Notes: a model not told the origin generated them from the letters alone. A stretch of 7,985 nt of DNA from Alphaproteobacteria bacterium (GCA_017964865.1 JAGCRE010000040.1:1-7985); one strand, 5' to 3'. Shown: positions 1-6,329, counted from the first letter of the stretch. A program made the numbers and translations.

Positions 1-1552
1 CCAGAACCAATTTTTTACCCAACGGTGTCGCGATATTCTCTTTATCATTTGTAAAGTTACGAACCATTTCGTTTGCACCATTCACACCGATTGTTGAAAA
101 GTGATGATTCCAGTTGCCCAGATAACGTCTTGTAAATGGATACAGACCGCGTTCCAAGTTTTTCGAAATAATTTTACGTTTGATTTCTAATGAATCGCGT
201 GCCAAATCTAGTAATCTTTTTAATTCGGTAAACAACCCATCACGATCGCCACGATGTGTGTAACCCAAACGTGCCAGGTTGATTGTAACAACACCAATAG
301 ATCCCGTCTTTTCAGCAGAACCAAACAAACCGCCACCACGTTTTAACAATTCACGTACATCCAAACGCAGACGGCAACACATTGAACGAACATCGGTTGG
401 ATTCAAATCAGAATTCAAGAAATTCTGGAAATTTGGAATACCGTATTTTGCCGCCAAATCAAACAATGGTTTTACATTTGGATGATTCCATGGAAAATCA
501 TCAGTGATATTATATGTTGGAATTGGGAAAGTGAACGGACGACCATGGGCATCGCCTTCGGTCATAACTTCAAGAAATGCCTTGTTAATCGTATCCATTT
601 CTGGTTGCAAATCGCCATATGTGAAATCAACCTGTTTTTTACCAACAAATGGGTGTTGATCACGCAAATCTTTTGGACATGTCCAGTCAAACGTGAAATT
701 GATAAATGGTGTCTGGGTTCCCCAACGACATGGCACAGAACAATTAAATACCAATGTCTGCATCGCGTTTTTAACATCTGCGTATGATAATTTATCCAAA
801 CGGACATACGGTGCCAGATATGTATCAACCGATGAAAATGCCTGGGCCCCAGCAAATTCATTTTGCAGTGTCCCAAGGAAATTCACCATATGTGATACCG
901 CCGTTGCCATATGTTTGGCGGGTTCACATTGCAGATAACCCGGAACACCGTTTAATCCTTCGTATAATAATTCGCGTAATGACCAACCGGCACAATACCC
1001 GGTCAACCAACCCAAGTCGTGAATATGAATCGCGGCAGATTTATGTGCATCACCAATTTCTTTTGGATAAACGTGCAACCAGTATTCTGCGGTCATACGT
1101 TCACTGCTGCGTAAAATAAGTCCACCAATAGAATAACCAATATTTGCGTTTTCTTTGACACGCCAATCCGCTTCGGATACATAGTCGCCAATAACCGATA
1201 TTGCATCGACCATTGCTTCACGTGTCTCGGAACGTTTCTGGCGATATACAATATATGATTCTGCGGTCTTGTATGCATGTGCATCCATAAGCGATTCAAT
1301 AACCGTGTCTTGAATTTCTTCAATCTTTGGGGTGCGATCCGCAAATTTAGCGTCCAGTTTGTTCAATGTGGCCTGGGTTATTGCAATAACTGTATCATTG
1401 CTTATTTCGTTTGTAACCGCGACCGCTTTCTTTATCGCGTCATAAATTTTTGTTGCATCAAAGGGAACCGTTTCACCACCACGTTTTTGAACGATTGTCA
1501 TTTTGGTAATGAATTGTGGTACCATTTCAACATTTTCATTTGCCGTTGTCAT
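1..1552 (-). CDS. nrdD: Anaerobic ribonucleoside-triphosphate reductase NrdD (class III), N-terminal part; C-terminus beyond left edge
   Basis: An uninterrupted minus-strand frame runs from ATG 1552 to the window edge (517 codons). The family reduces ribonucleoside triphosphates to deoxynucleotides with an oxygen-sensitive glycyl radical installed by NrdG; it is cytoplasmic. Residues about 18-110 form an ATP-cone (QKRGGETVPFDATKI near the start, AESYIVYRQKR at the end), the allosteric activity site. The catalytic barrel follows: HDLGWLTGYCAGWSL with Cys187, GRPFTFPIPTYNIT, a double cysteine Cys392-Cys393 in SMCCRLRLD, and STIGVNGANEM. The glycyl-radical loop and zinc-binding C-terminus lie outside the window, so their integrity cannot be judged. 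The start is supported by a Shine-Dalgarno AAGGG at 1559-1563, six bases upstream of the ATG. Its promoter holds two NrdR-type boxes. It is transcribed divergently from the ligase gene. Family assignment is firm; assignment to a formate- or redoxin-dependent subgroup is not made. Confidence 0.95.
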   Translation of the reverse strand, partial: MTTANENVEMVPQFITKMTIVQKRGGETVPFDATKIYDAIKKAVAVTNEISNDTVIAITQATLNKLDAKFADRTPKIEEIQDTVIESLMDAHAYKTAESYIVYRQKRSETREAMVDAISVIGDYVSEADWRVKENANIGYSIGGLILRSSERMTAEYWLHVYPKEIGDAHKSAAIHIHDLGWLTGYCAGWSLRELLYEGLNGVPGYLQCEPAKHMATAVSHMVNFLGTLQNEFAGAQAFSSVDTYLAPYVRLDKLSYADVKNAMQTLVFNCSVPCRWGTQTPFINFTFDWTCPKDLRDQHPFVGKKQVDFTYGDLQPEMDTINKAFLEVMTEGDAHGRPFTFPIPTYNITDDFPWNHPNVKPLFDLAAKYGIPNFQNFLNSDLNPTDVRSMCCRLRLDVRELLKRGGGLFGSAEKTGSIGVVTINLARLGYTHRGDRDGLFTELKRLLDLARDSLEIKRKIISKNLERGLYPFTRRYLGNWNHHFSTIGVNGANEMVRNFTNDKENIATPLGKKLVL

Positions 1553-1574
1553 CAAAAACCCTTTTTTGTCAAAA

Positions 1575-1590
1575 ACACAATATATAGTGT
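1575..1590. promoter_or_regulatory. NrdR box 1 (proximal), nrdD leader
   Basis: The 16-bp sequence acacaatatatagtgt matches the NrdR repressor consensus acaCwAtATaTwGtgt at every position (seen by eye). NrdR is the ATP/dATP-sensing repressor of bacterial ribonucleotide reductase genes. This copy sits between the predicted transcription start and the nrdD ATG, so bound repressor would block transcription. Assignment rests on motif match plus position upstream of a ribonucleotide reductase gene. Confidence 0.88.
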
Positions 1591-1607
1591 CATTTTGTTC
1601 GATTTGA

Positions 1608-1623
1608 TAACAATATATAGTAT
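1608..1623. promoter_or_regulatory. NrdR box 2 (distal), overlapping the nrdD -10
   Basis: The sequence taacaatatatagtat is a degenerate copy of box 1. It keeps the central caatatatagt core and has weaker outer arms. It lies 33 bp upstream of box 1 centre-to-centre, about three helical turns, which is the paired arrangement typical of NrdR sites. It overlaps the predicted nrdD -10 hexamer at 1612-1617, which fits direct repression. Confidence 0.78.
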
Positions 1624-1640
1624 ATGGTGTTTTTTCTCAA
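1612..1640 (-). promoter_or_regulatory. nrdD promoter (sigma-70 type)
   Basis: On the minus strand, TTGAGA (1640-1635) is followed after 17 bases by TATATT (1617-1612); each hexamer matches 5 of 6 consensus positions. Transcription would start near 1605, giving a leader of roughly 50 bases that contains NrdR box 1. Immediately upstream (1645-1680) is a run of A and T tracts that could serve as an UP element; that role is inferred. Confidence 0.7.
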
Positions 1641-1834
1641 TACAGAAAAAGCAAATTTTTTTTAATTTTTTGCTTTACTTTTAAAAAGGTATGTTTTCCG
1701 CATTGTTCATCGCGAATCGGATTCGATTGGTTTGATACCAAATGGTCTTTTGTGTCAACTTTTGGTATAAAAACGATTCGGTTTTTGTAAAAAAATACAA
1801 AATATTGATAAAAAAGTTAAAAAAGTTCGATTCG

Positions 1835-1852
1835 AAATCAATATATTGATTT
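1835..1852. promoter_or_regulatory. Perfect 18-bp palindrome, candidate operator
   Basis: The sequence aaatcaatatattgattt equals its own reverse complement across all 18 bases. It lies about 36 bp upstream of the predicted -35 of the ligase promoter and directly follows a CGATTCG heptamer. The half-sites run ATCAA-N4-TTGAT, the opposite arrangement to the FNR/CRP-type TTGAT-N4-ATCAA, so it is not assigned to FNR. A dimeric helix-turn-helix regulator is plausible but unidentified. A chance AT-rich palindrome is possible. Confidence 0.4.
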
Positions 1853-1887
1853 TGATGATGCTTGTTATGAACAACGGTATAAATTGG

Positions 1888-1917
1888 TTGTTTTTATTCC
1901 TAAAATGGTTTTATACT
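1888..1917 (+). promoter_or_regulatory. Promoter of the acyl-CoA ligase gene
   Basis: TTGTTT (1888-1893), an 18-base spacer and TATACT (1912-1917) form a reasonable sigma-70 promoter. It would start transcription near 1924, about 18 bases before the ATG at 1942. The leader would then just include the Shine-Dalgarno AGGGA at 1930-1934. A second -10-like TATAAA at 1878-1883 has no well-spaced -35. Confidence 0.55.
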
Positions 1918-1941
1918 TAAAGCCATTATAGGGAAAGTAAT

Positions 1942-1977
1942 ATGAAAAATGTTTATACGATGAAAAATGTTTATGAA
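1942..1977 (+). repeat. 18-bp tandem duplication across the ligase start codon
   Basis: Two adjacent 18-base units (1942-1959 and 1960-1977) share their first 15 bases, atgaaaaatgtttat. The result is the N-terminus MKNVYTMKNVYE with two in-frame ATG codons. Only the first has a correctly spaced Shine-Dalgarno. This looks like a small in-frame slippage duplication that lengthened the protein by six residues. Confidence 0.8.
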
Positions 1978-3546
1978 ATGCTGAATGATGTTTGCACGCG
2001 TAATGCAGACAAGGTCTTTTTTGTGCGTGAAGAAAAGACATATGCAGATTTTCTTAAAAGTGTGCAGAAACGTGCGGTGTTGTTGCAAAAACAATTCAAT
2101 ATTAAATCGGGCGATGTGATTGCTTTGCTGTGTTCGAATATCCCGGCGTTTATCGAATCGTATTATGCAATTTTATCAATCGGTGCACGTGCGTTGTTAT
2201 TGGATACGGGATTGGCCCACGAAGAACATATTAATATGATGAAACGGACCAAGGCAAAATTAGCACTGGCGGACCGGACACATATGTTCGATTGCGAATT
2301 TACTATGTTTGATATTGAAAACGATGATGATACAGATGTGGCGGACTTTGTTCCGGCCGATGTCACACGTTCAGACATTGCACAAATGTCGTTCACGTCG
2401 GGATCAACCGGAAATCCAAAGGTTGTCGGTATTACACATGGAAATTTGCTGGCGTTATGTGAAGGGGCGGAATATTATACCCACGTTGCAAAGCCTGGAT
2501 TTACTTTCTATGGTTTCTTGCCGTTGTATCATATATATGGAATTGTTATCAATGTTATCTGTCCAGTTACGTTACAGGGTAAATTGTTACTGCAGCCGGT
2601 ATTAAAGCCTGCGGAATTTGTTGCCGACTGGAAAAAGTATAAGCCAGAAATTATACCGGCCGTTCCACGTATATGGGAAGTGTTCTATAAAAAGATAGTG
2701 GACGAGGCACGTTCCAAACACGTATGGACATTGATGAGAATTATTTTATCAATGCAGAAATTGTTGCGGAAAATCGGCCTTGGCAAATTGGTGGACAAGG
2801 TTACTAAACCAGTGCATGACATTTTCGGTGGGCGGACACGCGTTTTGGTTTCAGCCGGCGCACCATTAAAACCAACGATTCGTCGATTCTATGAAAAGTT
2901 AGGTTTTTCGGTGGGCGATTGCTTTGGTTTAACCGAAACAACGGGACCGGCACTGTTTAATTGGGCGGTGCCAAAGCCAGATGGTCATGGTATTCACTAT
3001 GCGGGTCCATTGACCGGAAATGAATTGATTATTCATAACCCAGATAAAGATGGGGTTGGTGAAATATGGTTCCGTGGAAAAATGTTGATGCCGGGATATA
3101 TTGATAATGATGAGGCAAATGCGGCCGCATTTGAAGATGGCTGGTTTAAAACTGGCGATGTTGGAATGCTTGATTCCAAAGGGCGTTTGATTGTAAAGGG
3201 ACGTCAAAAGCAATTAATCGTCTTGGAAAGCGGTAAAAAGATTTGGCCCGAAGAAATGGAAGATTTGTATCTGCAAAATCCAGACATTTTGGCGGCTGCG
3301 GTATTCGAATATACAATCAATGGCAAAATCGTTCCGTATGCTGTGTTCCAGGTAAAGCCAGGAACCAAGCCAGAATATATCGCGTTATTGGTCAAGGCAT
3401 CAAACCTTAAAATCGCACAGTATAAATGGGTAAAGCATTTCGCAATTACAGATAAAGAATTACCCCAAACGTCTGCCAAGAAAATAAAACATTATATGGT
3501 TAAAGAATTGCTAGAGCGGGGCGAATATCAACGATATGATGGTTAA
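1942..3546 (+). CDS. AMP-forming acyl-CoA synthetase / long-chain fatty-acid--CoA ligase family
   Basis: This 534-residue member of the ANL adenylating superfamily should activate a carboxylic acid, probably a fatty acid, with ATP and load it onto CoA. Visible core motifs are the P-loop FTSGSTGNPK (151-160), PLYHIYG (194-200), the acyl-AMP-site motif DCFGLTETTG (327-336), WFKTGDVG with Asp406 (401-408), the hinge/A8 segment KGRQKQLIVLESGKKIWPEE (419-438), and A10 LPQTSAKKIKH (507-517), where Lys514 is the expected adenylation lysine. PAVPRIWEVFYKKI (239-252) resembles long-chain acyl-CoA ligases, though these are often somewhat longer. There is no signal peptide. The first ATG is chosen because AGGGA lies seven bases upstream; a duplicated ATG at 1960 has no such site. 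The gene has its own promoter and terminator. The substrate is not readable from sequence; an aryl or acyl-ACP ligase role is possible. Confidence 0.88.
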   Translation: MKNVYTMKNVYEMLNDVCTRNADKVFFVREEKTYADFLKSVQKRAVLLQKQFNIKSGDVIALLCSNIPAFIESYYAILSIGARALLLDTGLAHEEHINMMKRTKAKLALADRTHMFDCEFTMFDIENDDDTDVADFVPADVTRSDIAQMSFTSGSTGNPKVVGITHGNLLALCEGAEYYTHVAKPGFTFYGFLPLYHIYGIVINVICPVTLQGKLLLQPVLKPAEFVADWKKYKPEIIPAVPRIWEVFYKKIVDEARSKHVWTLMRIILSMQKLLRKIGLGKLVDKVTKPVHDIFGGRTRVLVSAGAPLKPTIRRFYEKLGFSVGDCFGLTETTGPALFNWAVPKPDGHGIHYAGPLTGNELIIHNPDKDGVGEIWFRGKMLMPGYIDNDEANAAAFEDGWFKTGDVGMLDSKGRLIVKGRQKQLIVLESGKKIWPEEMEDLYLQNPDILAAAVFEYTINGKIVPYAVFQVKPGTKPEYIALLVKASNLKIAQYKWVKHFAITDKELPQTSAKKIKHYMVKELLERGEYQRYDG

Positions 3547-3577
3547 AAAATCGGGCATTTGCCCGATTTTGTTTTTG
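3547..3577 (+). terminator. Intrinsic terminator after the ligase gene
   Basis: A perfect 10-bp stem pairs aaaatcgggc (3547-3556) with gcccgatttt (3561-3570) around the loop attt. T-rich gtttttg follows. The stem begins one base after the TAA stop of the ligase, so it separates that gene from the next transcription unit. Because the stem is flanked by A and T runs it could also work in the reverse direction. Confidence 0.9.
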
Positions 3578-3598
3578 TTTGTATTTTTTAGCCAGGTC

Positions 3599-3630
3599 TT
3601 GACAAATTGTTTTTGTGTGTTATATATAAT
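3599..3630 (+). promoter_or_regulatory. Strong promoter of the orphan 286-residue gene
   Basis: A consensus -35 TTGACA (3599-3604) is followed by the AT run tatatataat (3621-3630). This offers TATATA at 16- or 18-base spacing and a full TATAAT at 20. Transcription would start about 3635, just before the Shine-Dalgarno AGGGGG at 3637-3642. The leader would be only about 14 bases. The promoter lies inside the longer TTG-initiated reading frame, which argues that the upstream TTG is not the real start. Confidence 0.75.
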
Positions 3631-3648
3631 GTAGCCAGGGGGTTAGAA

Positions 3649-4509
3649 ATGACAAAAGAAGAAAAATCAATCGAATTAGTGCATGATGTTTTAAAATATG
3701 ACATCAGACGTGCTTATTTTGGTAAAATAACGGGTAAAGAATTAAATGATGCGTATCGCAAGTTTGTACGCAAGAAAAATCGCAGTAAACCTGTGACAGA
3801 TACCCAGGTTGATGTGGGCTATATTGATGGCACGATGATTTGTCATGTGTTGTGGAACGAAATGTCATATAACCCGGTTCGTTTTGGTGAAGTTATGCCA
3901 CTTTTTGAACTGGCCGACGAATATTCTGTTTTTAGATTTTGTGAATCTCAGGGTTATTCAAATTATATGTCCACAATAAAGGACCCGACCGCATATGATG
4001 TGCTTGCCCAGGTTCAAGAAAAATTGACTGAATTTCAAAAATTCAACAATCCGGGGGGTGTGACGTGGAATGACATTGTTAACCCTGGGGACGGTAAATT
4101 GGTCGTAAAGTATATTGATGGCCATTCTGACGACAATTATAAAAAGTTGTCCGCATTACGTGAAGCGGTTCGTGTAATTATAACCCAGAATTTGAAAGAC
4201 CTTAGACGCAAGGCTTATCGTACTGCGATGATCGAAGTTGTTAAAAAACGCCATCCAAATGGTAAGCGTGGAAACAACAATATTAGTGATGTAAAAAGAA
4301 ATCTTGCAAACAGTGTATCGGCACCGGTACGGGTATCTGCAGATGAAGAATTATACGAATTATATAAACGTGAAGAAATGTTGAAAATCACGTTGGAAAC
4401 AAGCGAATATTTGCCCCAGGAACAGTGTGAAAAGGCCAAAGAAGAATTGGCAAATGTTCGTTTCCAGATAAGAGAAATATTGAACAAAAATAAACAAAAG
4501 AGCAGATAA
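3649..4509 (+). CDS. Hypothetical protein, 286 residues, charged, cytoplasmic
   Basis: I do not recognise this family. The ATG at 3649 is chosen over a TTG at 3607. AGGGGG (3637-3642) lies six bases upstream of the ATG, and the consensus promoter overlaps the TTG-initiated extension. The protein is rich in Lys, Arg and Glu and has no signal peptide or membrane segment. The N-terminal part (about 1-50) contains DIRRAYFGKITGKELNDAYRKF and a basic run, RKKNRSK. A mixed central region (about 55-165) has two YIDG motifs (58-61 and 155-158). A basic helical region follows (about 165-215, with RREAVR-like and KKRHPNGKR stretches). The C-terminal tail (about 231-286) looks like an amphipathic helix or coiled coil. 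The basic character could mean nucleic-acid or protein binding, but that is speculation. The gene is monocistronic: its own promoter in front and a terminator right after its TAA. Confidence 0.8.
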   Translation: MTKEEKSIELVHDVLKYDIRRAYFGKITGKELNDAYRKFVRKKNRSKPVTDTQVDVGYIDGTMICHVLWNEMSYNPVRFGEVMPLFELADEYSVFRFCESQGYSNYMSTIKDPTAYDVLAQVQEKLTEFQKFNNPGGVTWNDIVNPGDGKLVVKYIDGHSDDNYKKLSALREAVRVIITQNLKDLRRKAYRTAMIEVVKKRHPNGKRGNNNISDVKRNLANSVSAPVRVSADEELYELYKREEMLKITLETSEYLPQEQCEKAKEELANVRFQIREILNKNKQKSR

Positions 4510-4533
4510 AAAAACGCCCGTTTGGGCGTTTTT
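4510..4533. terminator. Bidirectional intrinsic terminator between convergent genes
   Basis: The stem aaaaacgccc (4510-4519) pairs with gggcgttttt (4524-4533) around the loop gttt, and T residues continue to 4537. Read on the minus strand it is equally flanked by A and T runs. It starts one base after the stop codon of the plus-strand gene and ends just before the stop codon of the minus-strand gene at 4536-4538. One hairpin therefore terminates both converging transcripts. Confidence 0.92.
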
Positions 4534-4535
4534 TT

Positions 4536-5768
4536 TTAATTGCATACGACTATATATGGTGGAAACGATTTGTCTTTATTTATACCCCGATCGCCACAAT
4601 CCATACAGTTAAATTTTCGATTCTGCGAATGGTTCATATCCAATGGAACGTTTTTATCGGCAACCGCAGCAACGTTTGATACATATGCCTTATTTGGAAA
4701 ACCAAAATAAAACGCCCGCGATGTTCCACTACATGGTGTTGATTTTGGATAGCATTTTGTATCGTTAATTTTTTCGGGGTCTGGGATGCATTTGGCCCGA
4801 CACGTGTCATAATTCACAATCATTGTTTCACAGTCGGTGCACGAACCAACCGGAACACGTAATGTTCCACCCGGGCTGCCGGATACCGTATCGTTTATTA
4901 TTCGGGCACACTTTGTTTGTGTATCTGATGCGTTGGGGTCATCGACACATTCCCATTCCAGTGTTGTGTAATTCAGTCGCGGAATCATTTTCCCAGGACA
5001 TGTTTTATCGGCAAATGGGTTTATACATTCCCAAACGTCATCAACAATAACCGCGGTCTGTTGTGCGGCACATAATGGTTTGCGTGATTCATCGGGAACA
5101 CATTCACGGATGCTTGAATCCCACACCATATCACCGGCACAATTCGTTTTAGTATTTAATCCAATACATTGCCACCGACCAAAACGGTATATTGCCGACA
5201 TACCCGCTGGACAATTAATCATATCGGGGGTTGTTGTTTCAAATTCTTGGGTTACGGTTGGAATTGAATACTGGGTTATATATACCAATTGACCATCTGT
5301 AATTTCGTGGTCTTTCAGTATCGCAGACGGAATATTTCGTTTTGTGCCGCCCCCAGATATGATTTTCCCGTCCATAAAGACACCAAATGTGCCAACGTCG
5401 GCATAATGACGTTCCAGAATTTCCATCATATCGTTATACGATTCAACAGCAATTGGTTTGGTGTATGTCAGTATATATGTGTAATCGGGGGCTTTATTTT
5501 TAACGGCATTACAATCAGTAATGTTCTTTTTTTTATCGATACAGATAATTTCGCTTTTTATGTCGTTTTGTTCAACGCATATATCATCAAAAACACCGTC
5601 ACGTATGGTTGCGTTATGAACAGCCGTTGCACATTCGGCAATTGAACGCATATCGGCCCGGGTTATAGAATAATCTATTTCTTGTTCATGCACACGCAGG
5701 GATGGGCTGGAAAGCAAATAATATGTTCCCATAAATAATGCCACCAAAATCATGATAAAAATATTCAT
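4536..5768 (-). CDS. Membrane-anchored cysteine-rich protein with four tandem Cys modules, function unknown
   Basis: This 410-residue protein begins with a hydrophobic segment (about 3-19, IFIMILVALFMGTYYLL) that would act as an uncleaved signal anchor, so the rest is probably periplasmic or surface-exposed. It has 22 cysteines, 18 of them after residue 185. Residues 186-274 form four tandem modules, C-x(12-16)-C, with cysteine pairs 186/201, 210/223, 233/248 and 257/274. The second cysteine of each follows W or R plus Q or E and precedes I or V (WQCI, RECV, WECI, WECV). Three of the four begin CPAGM, CAGDM or CPGKM. The C-terminal part has CxxC at 310-313 and 388-391. Residues 36-56 resemble the helix after a pilin anchor, but no prepilin cleavage site or Glu5 is seen. 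Disulfide-rich adhesin, minor pilin or envelope protein are guesses. A modest AGAGAG ribosome site precedes ATG 5768. The upstream neighbour is divergent lptE. Confidence 0.8.
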   Translation of the reverse strand: MNIFIMILVALFMGTYYLLSSPSLRVHEQEIDYSITRADMRSIAECATAVHNATIRDGVFDDICVEQNDIKSEIICIDKKKNITDCNAVKNKAPDYTYILTYTKPIAVESYNDMMEILERHYADVGTFGVFMDGKIISGGGTKRNIPSAILKDHEITDGQLVYITQYSIPTVTQEFETTTPDMINCPAGMSAIYRFGRWQCIGLNTKTNCAGDMVWDSSIRECVPDESRKPLCAAQQTAVIVDDVWECINPFADKTCPGKMIPRLNYTTLEWECVDDPNASDTQTKCARIINDTVSGSPGGTLRVPVGSCTDCETMIVNYDTCRAKCIPDPEKINDTKCYPKSTPCSGTSRAFYFGFPNKAYVSNVAAVADKNVPLDMNHSQNRKFNCMDCGDRGINKDKSFPPYIVVCN

Positions 5769-5858
5769 TATTCTCTCTTGCGATTTACTAAAAGTCTAGG
5801 TAATATAAACATAAAATGCAACAGGAAAACGACCGCCATAGATAAAAAAGGTGAACGT
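5769..5858. promoter_or_regulatory. Divergent promoter region, Cys-rich gene / lptE operon
   Basis: This 90-base gap separates the minus-strand Cys-rich gene from lptE. For lptE, TTGCGA (5778-5783) and TAATAT (5801-5806) are spaced by 17 bases, and an overlapping TATAAA lies at 5804-5809. For the minus-strand gene the candidates are weak: TATATT (5807-5802) with a poor -35 TTTTCC (5829-5824). A TTG at 5778 would open a 27-residue extension of the LptE frame, but it would displace the lipoprotein signal from the N-terminus, so it is not used. Confidence 0.5.
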
Positions 5859-6329
5859 ATGAAGAAATTATTGCTGATTTTGTTGATTGCTGGATGCGGG
5901 TTTCACCCGATGTATTCGGACAATAATACCGATATATATGTCGCCCCAATACGCAGTGGTGCAAACGGCATCGAATTAAGAAATGCATTGAACAACAAAT
6001 TCGGTGGTCAAAAAGATGCGTCTGCCCCGTATATGTTAGAGGTTAAACTTGCCGAACCAACCACCCAATACAAGGCTTTGGATAACACCGGGGTTGCAAC
6101 ATGGCAGGAAATTATTTTGACGGCAAAATACACGTTAAAGGCGGGCGATACCGTCATCGCCAGTGGGTCGGAATCATCGTCTGAATCATATTCATTTGTG
6201 CAATACTTGGTTGCGGCAAATGCGTCGTATAATAATGCGGTGAACAATACGATTTTGGTATTGTCTGAAAAAATTGGTAATCGTGCCATTGCAGAGGTTT
6301 ATAAACATTCACACAGTGATAATAAATGA
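5859..6329 (+). CDS. lptE: LPS-assembly lipoprotein LptE
   Basis: This 156-residue lipoprotein is the predicted plug and partner of LptD in the outer-membrane translocon that inserts lipopolysaccharide. The start ATG 5859 follows AAGGTGA (5848-5854) and gives a textbook lipoprotein signal: MKK, a hydrophobic stretch, and lipobox IAGC with the lipidated Cys13, then GFHPMYS, the pattern typical of alphaproteobacterial LptE. Further family-like stretches are YVAPI and GIELRNALN (28-46), TWQEIILTAKYTL (81-93) and a C-terminal helical region, FVQYLVAANASYNNAV (113-128). The protein is short and divergent, as is usual for LptE. It heads an operon and shares four bases (ATGA) with holA, a gene pairing common in alphaproteobacteria that supports the call. 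The larger TTG-initiated frame at 5778 is rejected because it buries the signal peptide. Confidence 0.88.
   Translation: MKKLLLILLIAGCGFHPMYSDNNTDIYVAPIRSGANGIELRNALNNKFGGQKDASAPYMLEVKLAEPTTQYKALDNTGVATWQEIILTAKYTLKAGDTVIASGSESSSESYSFVQYLVAANASYNNAVNNTILVLSEKIGNRAIAEVYKHSHSDNK

Larger units (their letters stand above)
1553..1941. other. Divergent intergenic region nrdD / ligase, rich in inverted repeats
   Basis: This 389-base AT-rich gap holds no convincing gene. From left to right it contains the nrdD Shine-Dalgarno, the two NrdR boxes, the nrdD promoter and an 8-bp AT-rich inverted repeat (1648-1655 with 1669-1676). Next come cgaatc-g-gattcg (1713-1725), an inverted repeat ataccaaa/tttggtat (1735-1742 with 1761-1768, 18-base loop), and a perfect 18-bp palindrome at 1835-1852. 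The ligase promoter follows. The heptamer CGATTCG occurs three times: 1713-1719 (reverse), 1774-1780 and 1828-1834. The hairpins lack the GC-rich stem plus T-run of a terminator, so they look more like protein-binding sites. Confidence 0.6.

Noticed and set aside
279..1344. Several overlapping reading frames of 60-135 codons on the plus strand and one on the minus strand across the nrdD gene
   Set aside because: All lie over the long, continuous, family-matching nrdD frame and show no protein-like motifs; they are shadows of it.
1648..1676. AT-rich inverted repeat aaagcaaa / tttgcttt
   Set aside because: The 8-bp stem has only two G:C pairs, the loop is 13 bases and it sits just upstream of the nrdD -35, so it is not credible as a terminator. 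It is mentioned only as a possible UP-element-like tract.
1691..1735. Small reading frame of 14 codons in the intergenic region (ATG 1691 to TGA 1733-1735)
   Set aside because: The AAAAAGG before it leaves only one base to the ATG, there is no promoter evidence and the peptide has no recognisable features.
1835..1852. FNR/CRP-type site at the 18-bp palindrome
   Set aside because: The half-sites are in the opposite order (ATCAA-N4-TTGAT) to the FNR consensus TTGAT-N4-ATCAA, so the regulator cannot be named.
4536..5768. Type IV pilin assignment for the Cys-rich protein
   Set aside because: There is a hydrophobic N-terminal segment but no prepilin peptidase site (Gly before Phe/Met, Glu at +5), so the assignment stays a guess.
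5778..5858. 27-residue N-terminal extension of LptE from TTG 5778
   Set aside because: It would bury the lipoprotein signal peptide and its TTG forms part of the predicted -35; ATG 5859 has the better ribosome site.
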